Positions 23,201-38,200 of a stretch of 64,000 bases of DNA are shown here, piece after piece. The DNA comes from Forficula auricularia (Eukaryota; Arthropoda; Insecta; Dermaptera; Forficulidae), in NCBI GenBank assembly GCA_024734495.1, contig JALMQS010000225.1:17932573-17996572 (forward strand). Reading direction: 5' to 3'. Within the stretch, counting starts at the first letter, position 1; every line of letters starts with the position of its first letter. The translations under genes were made by a program, and so were the position numbers. Under the pieces are notes generated by a model. It did no database searches, was not told the origin of the DNA, and worked only from the letters and a program-made list of their open reading frames with translations.

Positions 23201-26200
23201 AAATTGTTTCTTTTTTCAAAATTCTACTTTTAGGCTGAATAAGTCCACATTCTAAATTAAATCTAATTTGAGAATTCACTAAGAATATCAAAGATTAAAG
23301 GAATCGTAGGGAGTTGGACATGACTTTAAATTAAATACAAAGTTTTTATTTAAATAGGCCAAACGTTTCGTTGCTGGTTCGCAACTTCTTCAGTGGCTCA
23401 TTTAATAAACTTATTTGTCTGGAGTTTTGACTAAGAGAAAAACCATTTTTGTATTCAATTTAAAAGTCATGTCCAACTCCTATGATACCTTTAATTATTA
23501 ATCATAGACGCGAATAATGAAATATTATCAAAGATGTTTTATTAAAACCTCCAAACACCTCTCAAACGATAGCATATTCTAATTGTAATAATTCAAAATC
23601 AAAAATTTTATTAGATAAATGTCTTTGTATGTTAGAAAAGCTGCTCGGGAATAGTACGCATGTGCCAAAATCGCTATCTGGGTAATTGGTTCTTGACGAA
23701 GCACCAATGATTAGCAGTGGTTTAATCTAGGCGTTAGATATCTTAAAGGACAATGAATGCCCTAATACAGTTTTTTACAATGGCGATCGATCTCGAGGAG
23801 AGATGGGCAGGGGAGGGGGGGGGGGGGGAGCAGCTCTTCAAATTATATCATATTGATACTCTTAATAAATGAACATTTTGGATTTAATAAATAGTTTATT
23901 AAAATGAAATACTAATGAACCATATTATTGATCTTAAATTTATGCTATGCTTATAACATATCATTAGGGTTCAGGTCAAATAAAAAAATTTTTAGATCAC
24001 CAAGTTTTAGGCTTCTTTAATTAGCCTTCTTCAGGGCGAGAGTAATTTTATTTTTTAATTTTACTTCAAGTCGTGAAGAAATCAAATTAAATTAAACAAT
24101 AGCTTTACTGAATTATTTATTTGATCCCGCAAAGTTCAGAGTTATGCCTTAAACTAAATTATTTTACATCAATTATTTGTGGAACTAATCTATCATTTTT
24201 ACAAATTTAAAAAGGAATCTTTAAATTCTTCAAACTTTCTAAATATTTGAATATTTTTAACTCTGAAGATAGAATATATATTTTAACTTAATGTCAGATT
24301 TCTTAATTATTTCGTTTAATTGTATAAGAGTGATTGATCTACATTTGAATTTCCAGGAGAAAAACACCAAAAACTTGATCAACTCCCGGAGAATGCAAAT
24401 TGAGTGCTTCTCCTGTGTTTTGGTTATCTACATTCAGGCGCTCCCATCAAGTGCTGCCATCTTCTAATTTCACAGCGGTTAAATTCCTAATTAGAAAGAA
24501 TCGCTTCTAAGCAAAGATAATCTTTTCGATCGATGTTCTTTTTCTTCAAATTTTACAATATTTCTACAGCTAATGTAATTTATGCTTCACATGAGATATA
24601 GGTATTCATCTAGCTTTTACCTTATACACATATAAGTAGTAGAAAATATAATTCTATGATTTTTATTATAAAAAAAATCTTAATATCTCGTATATTAATT
24701 CTGTGATAATTTTCAATTAATGATACCAAAGCTCATGCCTAATACTTTTTTAAATATTTTTTCAATAAGAAAAATTGAAAAATTTTGATTTTTAGAATTT
24801 TGTAGTTAATAAAATCCTGAAGGGTGAACCGCGATTGGAATAGGTGTACACCGTCTTTGGAATTACTTTGGAATTCATTAGATAATCTATTGTCATCTAT
24901 TGTCTTCTACTTGGAAATGAAAGTGGAAGTGGAAGTAGCTGTACACGATTTTAGGTCGCGGTTCACTCCTCGGGTTAAATAATGTATTGAAACCTAGTGA
25001 TCTATTGTATATCATTAAAGTAGGAAGGAATTTAATCATTTCCATGGTTCATCTGTCACAGTCTAATATCACCTAGAATTTAGAACCTGTTGGAATAAAA
25101 TTTCATGATCGTATGCTTTTAATTATTGTCAGATATCTCATGTACAGATGAAATTGAAATAAAAAGTTCAAGTATGCAGAAATCACCAATGAAAAAGAAA
25201 ATACTTCCGAACTTGCGCACTGTCTTGTAAGATTCCGTTGAACAGTGTTAATAAAATTCTATTAAACCTGTTATCCTATAATATTTTAGTTCTCCTCTGA
25301 GAGCTCAAAGCCGCAAGCAGTGAATGAATGAATGACCTCGCTCTAATATTCCAACCTTTAAATTAATAAAACTTTTAAAAATCTATTAATATCAATAAAT
25401 GTAGCTTAGCGGAAATATTTTCGACAAGAAATAGTTTGGTTGTAATAAAATAATTAGTTTAGATGATAAATTAAAAAAACCACACAGCTCACAGTAAGAG
25501 CACGACCTCTTTTTTAATTGGTATATAGTTAAATGGATAGATACCTGTAAGATAGATAAATGGTACATAGAGTCCCATGATGGTAATAAATCCACTGATA
25601 CTGAGAAGGAGAAAAGTAGGCGATCGTAATAACGACAGATCCAGCATCGTAGTTAGCGTCCGTTTGATAGCTTCTGGACAAACTGTGCAGCGGGGATTCT
25701 CCTCTTCTTCGACATCTTTTTTACTTGGTAATCGAGAAACCGATAGATGATATCCTACGGAACTCACCTATCAAAAAACAGATATAATCTATAAAAATTC
25801 ATAACAATTTCTGATAATTCTTTGCTGATATTCAAGTCTATTTTCTTAACAGGTTTCTATCTTTTAACTTTTTGGCCCCAATTTAAAAAAATAAAGTTCA
25901 TTTTTTTAGGTGAAGAAAAATGAAAGAAAAATTGTTATTATGGACCTAGTATTTCAAAAATCCCAACCGGGGTATTAAAACTTTTTTCTTATGGTAGAAA
26001 AGATTTTGGTTGCTCAATAACCAGGGTCGTAGACTCGGGGGGGGGGGGTCAGAACCCTCCCCCACAAGGGCAGGAGCTCTTGGGATGAGTAACGGCAACG
26101 ATAAGCCGTTTCTTATGGCAAACTAACCGTAATTAAATATATTTCATGTTTAATCAAGAATTATTAATTAATTTATTAATTTATTAATATTAATTAATTT

Positions 26201-29200
26201 TTTTTAATTTCTTGAAGTAGTAAAAATATTCCCTCTAAATATTTTGCTTTGTGGATTGAACCTTCCCCATGAAAATTTTCTGGCTACGCCACTGTCAATA
26301 ACTATCTGCCCAAAGATGTCAGGAGGAGTGAATTCTCAGAGAGATGTCACCCCTAACGTAATTTTCGCCAATAGCAACTGTAATTTTTTCGTCATAGTTA
26401 AAATGAAAAAAATAGAAGTTTACCAGCCACTTTATTTTTACAGAAATATTGACAAGATTGGTTACTTTTTTTTACTATTTCCAACAAGGTAATCGATATC
26501 ACGTAATATTAATATTTTCAGCCATATATTAAATTACTAAATCGGTACATGTAAAAATGTCAATTCTCAATATAACTTTACTTTCTTATATCATGATCTT
26601 TAGTTGGATATTAAATGTTAATTTCAAGTAAAATAATAATTAAAAAGCTTTTTTTGTCATTTATGATCCTGTCAGAGAATCAAAAATACTAATTTATACG
26701 ATAAAAAATATAAATTAATAAAGTAAAGGGTGTGTAGTTTCACAGTGAATGAAATAAAACTCAAAGAGGTTTATACAAACTCAATGTATTTCGGATTATT
26801 AGTCCATCTAATCAACTAACTAATTAGTTTTAACCTGTAAACTCCTGATGATGGACTAATAATCCGAAATATATTGAGTTTGTATAAACCTCTTTGAGTT
26901 TTATTTCATTCACTGTGAAACTACACACTTAATATCATGTTTCACATAAAACCTACACCACTTTCCCTAAGTAAAAATAAAAAATATAACTAAACAGTTT
27001 ATTAACTGGTTTAACCAGATTGCTATCTTTTATTTCGAAACAGTCTTTGAGAATACTTTAAAATATTATTGTATGCACCGACTAATATTAAATTGGAGGC
27101 TATAGTTAAATGTTAATTTTTACAGAGCTCAAAAAATAGCAAAAATATAATGAAAACAATTTGGACTAAATCCGGTAAATTTTTCACAATATATCTACTC
27201 TAACAATTTCAACTAAGACTCCCAAATATCTTTAATTTGATAAGCTTCTTTGAAAAAGCCCAATTATGAATATTTAAAACAAAACATACCTGTGATTTAT
27301 ATTGTGGTAGTCGGAGAAGTGAGGCGCTAAAAAAAATATCATCTCTATACAAGGGTCGCACCCCTAAATCTTTTGCGCCCATTGTATGCGCCCGTTTCCT
27401 ACAAGAACCCTGGCTGCATTCACTAGTAGTTCGGATTCGGGCAGATCGTCTTACGGTTATTTGAAGGTGATTTTCATCATTCATGTGAGCTTCCTGAAAT
27501 CAATCAATCTAAATATGTATATACTTTTACATTTACAAGGTTAAAATACTTCAATAAATAAATTGTTATTAGCCTGTTTCCGTCTATAAATTCAGATGTT
27601 TTTTTTTTTAATAAATTAATTTTAAATTTTCTACATTGTTCATTTTTTTCTAGGAAAAGGCGTTTTCACTATAGATTTTTTCTGTAGGTATACCGCTTCT
27701 ACTTCGCCTAATTAATTTATATATTATCGAATTTACTACATTATAATTCTGCTGAGAATGAAATACAATATATTATTGTTACTGCCACTTAAAGAGTAGA
27801 CAGAGGGGAATGTCGCATTGGATTTCCTTCACTGACTTTTCAAAACCCTGAAGAAGGAGGGAATAGTCTCCGAAACATCGGTTTATGAATAAAAAGATAG
27901 TATCAATTATCTTCTTCTTTTTTGGACTGCCTCATCAATATCCACTCAATTTCACTTATCAGTCCGTCTCCAAAAATTACTTCAATCTTATAAAAATATC
28001 GAATGTTCTCTATCCAGGTAAGAAACCACATACACTCACCGGCAAAAAATGCAACACCTAATTTTTTTTATTTTGTATATTTTAATTTTATAATATTTAT
28101 CTTTGAACAAATAAAATTAATTAATATAATTTCTAAGACAATTTTAAATATAAAAATTTTAATTTAAGTTTAAAAATGTATCTTTAAGTTTATTTTTTCA
28201 AAAAAGTTCTAATATAAGTTTAAATTGTCACACTTAATTATCACAAATAATCACAAAGCGGATCATCTTTTAATGATTTTTCTCAACTGAAATCACAAAA
28301 TTTAATTTTCAGGAAAAATTGTATTGATTAATCTAATTTAAGAAAATTTGATATTTTGAAACAATGTTAGAGATTTGTAATTAAATTATTAATAATATAG
28401 ATTAAAAGTGTTTTAAAGTTATTTAAAATGACTTTAAAAATGATATAAATGTTTTAACTTTGTTAAAAAATTGATATTATAAAAGTAAAACATTAAAAAT
28501 TAAAAAAAAATTAGGTGTTGCGTTTTTTTGCCGGTGAGTGTATTTTTGAAAAGTAAATTTAAATATTAAATTTAATAAAGACGAAACAATAATAAAATAT
28601 TTATTTTTTCATGAGTTTTTTGTACTATTTCAACCAGCCTAATCCTGGTGATCACCCAATGATCTAATTAATTATTTCATTATTATTTGTTGTAAAATCA
28701 CTCAAGTATTTAATAAACAAAAATATTATATTAAATTAATCAAAACATGAAAAGAGTTATGAAAAAACTTGTTATATTCGTGAAAATATAATACATATAT
28801 ATTATACATGAATCTATTTAATGATATAAAATATAATACACATTTATTTTTCTAATTAATCATTTTCTCCAAAATATTTTCATTCTTAGTATTTATTTAT
28901 TGGGTAAATCAGCTGTTAGTAGCTTAGGGCACTTACCATGGGCGAACAACAAATTTACCCTATAGGAATATATTTGTATTTACCGATTTCGAACGCCCAG
29001 GAGGTGAATTTGCATTGAATTCATTTTTCCTTATTAATTCTATATATCTTGTATATGTCACTCCTATCTTGATTTTCGCCAATATTATCAATGGTTTTAA
29101 AGTAAATTGGAGGAAAAAGTGAAATCTTTTTCAATACTCGGTACAATGTCTGCAAATTTTAATCTGTTTGAGCTGATAATAATAGCTTATTCTTTTATAA

Positions 29201-32200
29201 TAACTGCCCATTGCCATATCTGGTGTAGTGCATTCAATGCACAACATTGATTGGTACTATGGGCTACAGTAAATTGTTGCATTCATGTTCTATCGTGGTT
29301 TCAATTTATGACTGCGATAAAAAGAATATGGCTAAGGTGGCCACTGAGGAAAGCAACGAGAACTCATTTTCTATATTAAACATCTTCAGTTCTGCTAATA
29401 AGGAACTGAAGAGGATCAAACCAACTTTCAGTCTGACCTATATGCATACATACACAATAATAGTTAATAATTTAAATTTGAAATTTTATTTTCATTTACC
29501 TCTTCTTTTTGGCTAATATTGCCGGTTGTGCCGAATAATCCAGATCCATTACATGGGGCTCCATTGCTGCCATTTTCTTTAATCGTTTTCAACGACTGCG
29601 TACTCCTCGCAAGTACTTGGACCACGGTTGGGTATGTATTGTTATTATTATAGTTATTGTTGTTCATACGTAGGTGGCCATTTTTCATATTTGGTGAACT
29701 AGGCTCATTGACTAATCTGAATAAAAAAAAAGAAAAAACATATTTAAATACACATAATGAAAATAAAATAATAGTAAAAATATAAATAAATATTATCTTG
29801 TAAAATCGAAGTCCACTCTCTAAGGAGAATTCGAGCCTAACATCTTAAGATAAATTTTTAATTTCTAGGTCTCTAAAACTAAATTTCTTGTTATATATTC
29901 TCTTAACGTTTTCAAAGTGGAATAGTTTTGTCCATTACTGTTTGAGTCCAACACTTTTAGTTTTCAAGAATATTCGCAAACAAACTTAATAATACTAGAA
30001 TTTCCTAACACTAATGAATTCGTATTGCTATTGCTCGAGAATTGAAAAACTTTATCAAAACTATTATATTTATCTATATAAAAATTTCATTTTCTATTGA
30101 ACAAGCATGTCATATTCTAATAATGCCCATTTATTCTATGTTGGAACTTATTTAGTTAGCCAAGCACCAATAGAAATCATCCAAAATGTGTACTTTTTAG
30201 TTATTTCTAAAAAAAAATGATTTTAAGTAAATAGAAACATAAAAAAATATAAAAATAATAATAAAAATAAAAAAATTCGCCATTAGTCGATGTCATTATA
30301 TAGTGCACAAAATAATCTTTAGTCTAATAAAATAATTTCGGAAAGTGAATTAATTAAAAATAGAGATCTAGATTATATAGTGTTTTTAAATTTCACATTC
30401 TAAGTGACGAATATCATTGAGCCAGGGTCTAAAATAATAACGTTTATTTTTATACTCTACATTAGTATTATATCTGCGCGAACTTATTTGAAGGTAACTT
30501 TTGATGATTACACGTATAAATTCAAACAAACTCCATTACTTAGATCATTTTACTCATAACCAAAATATTTTCAGGCAAATAATTTGCACATAGTTTCTAA
30601 ATTATAATTGTGCAGTGGTTTAAATTTAAAACAAAATCAACTTACTGTTATGGACCTATTTTTTTTAACATGACAAAATTATTGAAAAAATAAATAAATA
30701 TCTAACTTATGAGAAAATAAGCTGACGTGTTCTAATGTGACCATCCACTTGACTTTACCATACAACCTGGTCCCTAAAATTATTTATAATCATGTAGGGG
30801 GGGGTGGTAGTTTTCGCATTTTTATACTTCTGGGGTCCCACTGATTATGTATAGAAAATTTGGTTGTGTTTGGCAAATGGCTAAGATTTTCATTTTTTGA
30901 CCCCCCTCCCCCACCCATTTCGGGTGGTTAGTTTTTGCATTTTTAGATTATTGTGGGTCCACTGATTATGTACACAAAATTTGGTTGAGTTTGGTAAATG
31001 GTCAAGATATTTCAAGACATTTTGACAAAACAATTATTATCTCAAAAAATATAATTTTTTCGATGTTCACTTATTTGGACTTTTTTGTAGACCGAAAGGC
31101 CATGGTTTCGCTCAATTTTTTCAATCAAAAAAATTTTCTGCCCTTTTTGAGATATTTCGAAAAAAAGAAGGAAAAAACCACTTTTTTCATGCACAATTAT
31201 AATACTTGGCCATACCCTGTATGGTAAAGTAAAAAACATTTATTGAATACAGTTTGGTTGAATTTGAAAAGAAACATAGTGAGATTGCACTCTTCTTGAA
31301 GGGTTTGATTCCCAAAGGGGTGAAACAACACTTCTGATATAATAAAAATAATCCATACGATCTCGGATCTAATAGCAGACCGCATCTCTTGATTTTTTAA
31401 AGCTATCAATATCGGCATTTGTCTTGTATATTTTCCAAAATTGAAATTCTCAAAACTTTCTAATCAAAATTATGGTTCGGCTGTATTTACAGATTTAGAA
31501 TCAAGTGACCGTGAAATTTTTTAATAATTAAGTTCGATCGTTTGAATAAAATTTTTCCCCGCACTAGTATGTCAGATATAATGGGGATGGGACTTTGGCT
31601 GCAAGGCTGCTTGCAGTATGTACGATATCTAATGTGTCTGTGAGTTTAAGTCACATATGTTTCAAGTCGGAGTTCAAGCTAAGTGACTGGGTTGTGCTCT
31701 TTTGGCAGTCCGGTTCAATTCATGAAGGGGTGAAACAACCCTTCTGACATATAAAAATATTCCATAACATCTAGGATCTAGTAGTAGACCATCTCTGTTG
31801 ATTTTCTAGTAATCTCTACTTCTAATTTTAAATTAATTATCTGCTACTGTAACCGTGTTGATACTGTTTGGGATGCTAGAGGAAAACACAGTCATGATTT
31901 TATGATGGTGGAATATTTGCACAAATTTTATACAAATGCCAAATAAGACAAATTGTTATAACTGTAGATATAATAAGAGTATTTACCTAACGCTTGTAAG
32001 GGAATCGGACTTTCTCATTTCATCTCGCGCAATTTTAATCCTCATCAAGAGGGGTATATCTTCATGGCCTACAGTCCCGTTGCCATTCATTGTCACTTTC
32101 TCTTGAAGTGCTTCAACTGTAGCTGCTTGTTCTTCTACTTCTTGTTTCGACACGACAACTTTAATAGGAGCAAGAGGACGAAAGAGAGCACCAAATACCG

Positions 32201-35200
32201 CACAATTTAATATTAAGCCTGAAATAAATAAATAAATATAAATTAATTTCAACGGTCTTTTTTTCAAAACAACAAGTTCAAATTATATATGAACTTGTGG
32301 TTAGTTAGAAATTAAATTTCATTAATTGTTTAATTTCATAAAGTTAATTGAGATAGCGAATCGGATTAGCCGAGAGCTTAAAGACACTAGCCTTCTAAGC
32401 AGGAGTCCCGGGTTCGAGTCGAGTCCCTGCATTGATATTTGACCGGCTATAATCTGATTCCTAGTCACCAATCCGTCTGGCAAGCGTGGTGACTTAATGC
32501 CAACCCCCTTCCATTTGATGGAAGAGGCCTATATTCAGCAGTGGATTGTCGATATCGACAGGCTGATGATGATGATGAATTGACATAAGTTAAGTTGCAA
32601 TTTTGGTTGGATTATTTTTAAATTGATAAAAACTTGAATATTCAAAATGAAAAACTAATTAGTTTTTGGACATTTAGGCTTCAGAGCGGTTGAAAAAATA
32701 CAGAAAATCTGAAAAAATGTTATCTTTATATAAGAGAGGAAATGATAATCGTATGGTGTGCACACCAGTTTATCATTATGATGCAATCTTCGGATAGTAT
32801 TTCACGAAATTTGCAATCAATTTAGATTCATTTAATCATTTGTTTGTATATCGTTGAATGCCTAAATTATAGGCTCGCCAATAAATTAATAATAAATTGG
32901 TTAAATTAACGACGAACAAAAGGTCTTGACAACTCAATATTGTTTAATAATCTAAATTACAATTCATAAAATGAGTTTTTTCCAAGAAATTTAAATAGAA
33001 ATAAAAATAAAAAGATTTTAAATAATTTCCTTGTGCAGATGAGTCTGAAGTCTGAACCAAAAACCATTGGTATATTTCCAACCTAGTTTAAGCGTTTAAA
33101 GTTCGAATTTTATTAGTCTTTTGGGGGAATCGCTATGATAAACAGACAGATTTCAATAACTCAAAATATCTAATAAAATAGCTAAAGTAGTGAATTCTCT
33201 CAAAGATATTCATTTTTTTTAATATTAATTTGACAAAATAAAAGAATAAATTAGAAATGTCTGAATTGTGAGACAGAATAATTTTCAAGCTAAAATATTT
33301 TCTACCTGCGCGCCTAAATTCCAATGCAAAAAATACCTCATAAAAAGCTCTTCCTAGTTTTTAAAAATATATGTATTTCCAAAATAATTAGATTTTTTGC
33401 TTCAAACTTTCGGCTGACAATACAGATATTTTTTTTAGAATATCACGTATTGGAAAAAGCAAAATCAAACAGATGTTTCAAGATAAAAATTGAAAAACTT
33501 AAAATTTAGCTAGTCCTTTTTAGAAATACGAACATTTTAATAGAATGATGAACATTCTAGGAACTTTTATACTTAACTCTGGCCTGGGGAAAATTAAATC
33601 CATACGAAAAACAAACAGAAAAAATCATACTTGAAAATATTTTTTCATATTTTAAAAATTTTTATCCCGAATAAACAGCAACAACTTTTTTAAGTAAATC
33701 TAATACTGTGTGGTAGCCCTGCGGATGGCGTGCCGTATATTGAATGTGAATTTAATAAGGAGAGATTTATATTTAAAACAAATAGCTAAAGTATTATTTA
33801 ATTGAATAATTTATCCTGGTCTCTACATATTCATAGTCATGTTTGAGGGTTGAAATTGAAAAAATAAAAGAAAAGTAATTTTTTTATGAATGGAAGATTT
33901 CTATTATTAATTAGATAAAATATAACCTCCTCCTTTCGTCGGTTAAAAATAATAAATTAGGGTAAAATTATTTTTAAAATAATAATAAAAGTGGGGGAGA
34001 AAGGGTTTTTTGGTCAATGGAAGGGTAAGCTAAATGAAAAGTTTTTGTTTTGCCGAGTTGTTAATTCACAAAGAGAAACAAAGAGGCTGTCCTCTGCCTG
34101 ATGCAAATAAACATACACACATATATATCGAAATTATACATCTGTATATATATTATTTATTTGTTTGAGACTATAGTTTCGAAGACTTGGTCTTCATCAT
34201 CAGTCTTTTTTAATTATAAATATTATTTTTCATGGAGTCAATATCCATACGGTATTGACTCCATTAAAAATAATATTTATAATTAAAAAAGACTGATGAT
34301 GAAGACCAAGTCTTCGAAACTATAGTCTCAAACAAATAAATAATATATATACAGATATATAATTTCGTTATATATATATGTGTGTATGTTTATTTGCATC
34401 AAGCAGAGGACAACCTCTTTGTTGCTCTTTGTGGAATGGTAAGTAATTGCAATAAAATTAACCCTTGGACATTTCTCGGTTTGATGTGAATAATTCCGAA
34501 ACGACAGATTTTAAAAGATTAAAAATGTTTTTCCAATATATTATTTTATTTATCATTTAATTATAATTGGGTGGTCTCTCTATTAAATCCCCACTACTTA
34601 TTTATTAATTTTTTAAAAGCAAAAGGAGCCCCTTCCAGCTCTCTGTTGTTTTTAAGGTTCAGTTCAAAATTAGAGCGGCACCTTTTTAGTGTTGATACAA
34701 TTTCTATCTGTCCGTCTTGGAGACTATCATAACTCTTAAACTTAATAAAATATATTTTTAAAATTCAGTAATTCTTAATTAGTAGAGATTGTGGTGTTGG
34801 TGCAAGGTGAAACATCTTTAATAAAGTTAAGAGTAAATAAATATTATATGTAATATTCATTTACTATGAGTTAAGGATTCTTGGTCAGTTATTTTCTGTA
34901 CTTCCTGAAGATGGGTTGATAGCCCGAAATATATATATTCAAAAAATTTACATCTTTTAATTTTTTTAATTTTAATGTGAAACAAGTGACCAAGAATCCT
35001 TAACTCATAGTAAATGAATATTACATATAATATTTATTTTCTCTTATCTTTATTCAGTAATTCTCTCCTTATGAACTACAAATAAAACGATGGAGGGGCC
35101 AACCCAGGCATTTAGGGAATGCACCTCTTTGGTGTAACTCCTCTCGTCAATTTCATTAAAAAAAGGAATTTGTTATCTATTGCATTTTAGAAGAATATAA

Positions 35201-38200
35201 TCGTTTTTCTGCTGCCCGCGTATAAGAAGAAATTCTGGTCGCCAATCAGTGGAGTCATTCCTGACTTGAACTTAGAGCAAATGATGAAATGTAGATAATT
35301 TATGATTTATGATCAACTTGAATAAATATTTCCACCAAAGGTGTTAGCAAATAGGCATTCTAGCCTGGGCGTCGTTTTGATTATATTTATATTACATATA
35401 AAATCCTGTGAGTCTGATTCGCACAACTTCGACTTATTTATTATATTGTTTAGACTTTAATTCGGAAGCTAGAAATTCTACAATCTAATCAGTTTTTCGG
35501 TTTTTGGCATCAGAACGAAGTTTCTACAACTTTTTATTTTGAATACAGTTTACACAGATAAATAAAAAACATAATAAGCTTGATTATGATATAAATACGA
35601 TAAGCAAAAAAAATGATTTAATATTTCGGTCAGTTCGGCAGGTACTGAGTAATTACACTGAAAATAATAATACTAGAAAATTTGTAATTATTTTCTAATT
35701 TTATCGTGGGTTAAGCTTTTTGTTTCAACTAATCTCTATTGCTAGGTAGATGTATTTTTCTTAAGCACAAAACCCACTTATCGCTACTGGAATTATAAAG
35801 AGAAATAAATAATTGGATTTCAGCCAGCGCAAAGAGAATTTTACCTTCAATTTTTTTCTTTTTAACTATAATAAAACAAAGTAATAAAAATTCATTTGAA
35901 TCGTAAGCCGGGAGTAATTACAATAATTTATATAATAGAGATATGAAAGATCACCTGCTAGGATGAGGACTGTCCCTCTCCAGCCATAGGTGGGGATCAT
36001 CATTGCCACCAGCGGGGCTAACACAAATGTACCGATTCCAGACCCACAAACGCCGATTCCAGTCGCAAGAGCGCGCCACCTTTCGAAATAGAAACCGACT
36101 GCGATCACTGCTGGAACATACACCAATCCGAAACCGATCCCTGAAAAAAAATTAGTTAATTAATTAAAACATTGTTATTATGTAATTAGATGAACTAGAT
36201 ATTACGGGGGCTGGACTCACGGAGCGCCCGAACGTCCGGGGGACTCGAGTTCAAATCCCACACACTGTTAAAATTTAACCAGCTACAATCTACTTCCTAC
36301 ACTTTTTTGCATTAATCACACGCACATTAACATATCTTAATAAAATTTCATACAAAATTTATTTGTTTTGGCTATCTGGACAAGTAGGTATCGGAGGCCA
36401 TACATAAAAAAATATTTTTAATTAATAAAAATGAAAATTTTTAAGTATTAATATTTTAGCAATCTTGAATTATAAAATAATTTTCGTAGACTGATTGAAT
36501 TGCAATTTAACAGAAATTCAAATATTAAAAAAAAATTATTAAGAATTCTTCATCTAGGTAATACTTCAAAATTCATATTTTTCCCTTGGATATAGAGTAG
36601 AATTTTATTATAGAAGAAGGAAGATGTATTTGACAAAATTAAAGATCCCTTGGCATTTCACATTTTCAGCTTGAGCTCTAGAATACCTATAGTTGTAACA
36701 AAATCCTTAATTGAGACTTCAAAATGATTATTTTCCAAAAAAAGCTATATTTCAAAATAATTGTTCCGATATTATTTCGGAAAAAATCAAAATTCTTAAA
36801 ACTCGAAATCCAAAAGATCCAGGAAGTTGAATCTTAGCTGGAACATAAGCTCCAACTTCAATATTAGTATATGGAAATTAGATTGAAATTTTCTGATCTT
36901 GTGAAACCTTAATAATTAAAAATAATTTCTAAATGAAAATTTTCTTAGAGGAATAAACTATCAATCCAGGTAAGGTTGGTGGCAGCTAGTAGCGAAATAA
37001 TTTTTCTAAATTCTCAAATTTTTCAATAAAATCAAAAGTTTTTAAAAAGAAATAATGTTTATTTATTTTTGTGGACTAATTCAATATATTATTTAATTAT
37101 TCCATTTACAATTAATAGATTCAATTATTAGTATTTATTTATTAAAAAACCTTTGGCAAAGAAGATATTTAATTTTCGTTTCATTAGTCAACCATTCACT
37201 TCATTTAGCAAATCTGTTATTCGTTCAATAGCTATTTGTTTTCTTTAGAGGTTAATGGTTTATCTAAAGTCTAATGAAATTTATCAGTGCCAATTTATTA
37301 ACCAAAATTAACTAAAAATGAAAAGATAAAATCAATAAATTATAAAATATAACTTCGTTTTTTTCAATTTTAATTAGATATTTTTATGAATTTTGAATGA
37401 TCTTGCTTGAAATAATATTAAATTTTGCCAAAAATAGCAAATTAAAATTGTTAGATAAAAATGTTTAGAAGAGAATTTAATGTTTGTTAGAAAATTGTTG
37501 ATAATTTCTGAAACAAAATATACTTAAGTCGGATTTATTCAAATATATTATAGGATATATACATAATGACCAATAAAGTGCGTCTGTGCCAAAACGCCTC
37601 AAGCCTGTTAGACCTGTTCTTCGTAATCTCGAATATTAATAAAGACGTAAATAAATAAAAGCCCTAAGATCAAGCAGAGAGAGAGAGAGAGGTGGTGTTC
37701 ACGAACTAGTCCAGTGATTGCAAACCACGTGGGTTCCCCCTGATGACTGACTGATGCTACTTACTAACCACTACACACACAACACCAGAGCATCTGCTAA
37801 TCCTATCATAAACAGTACAAGTGCATTAACAACAACTACTACAGATCACGTAAACATTCAAGTAGATATTAATTAATTCCTTTTGATTGTCACATATAGT
37901 CAAATAATTTTTCTTCTTCCGCAAGTGAAGTATTAAAATGAACTTTGGTGGTTTTCTAAGTCCAATATTATAAATTCAACAAGTAGGGTAGCAAAAATAT
38001 TTTTAACAATGATTTTTATTTATGTCTGAGTGTTTCTTCTAATGATCTATTTCCATGTATTTTCTTTTCATAGATATTTCCTGTTGAGTAGTCTTTAACG
38101 TTCCCGGTTAAGGAGAGATCTACTAAAGGGATACCGACCTTACTTACATGATCTCTTACTCCTCACATTCTTACCTAGAGAAGTCTATCCAAACCTATAT

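Larger units (their letters stand above)
34030..34437 (+). mobile_element. Fold-back element with two intact ribozyme-like motifs
   Basis: A 408-bp element with tail TTTTGCCGAGTTG, then inverted arms (GAGGCTGTCCTCTGCCTGAT left, ATCAAGCAGAGGACAACCTC right), folding around TCAATATCCATACGGTATTGA. Flanked by GGTAAG (34024-34029, 34438-34443). In MCT intron 3. Confidence 0.8.

Noticed and set aside
37676..37870. GC-richer island with CACGTG in MCT intron 2
   Set aside because: Could be an enhancer, but a single E-box and a (GA)n run are not enough to support a regulatory call.
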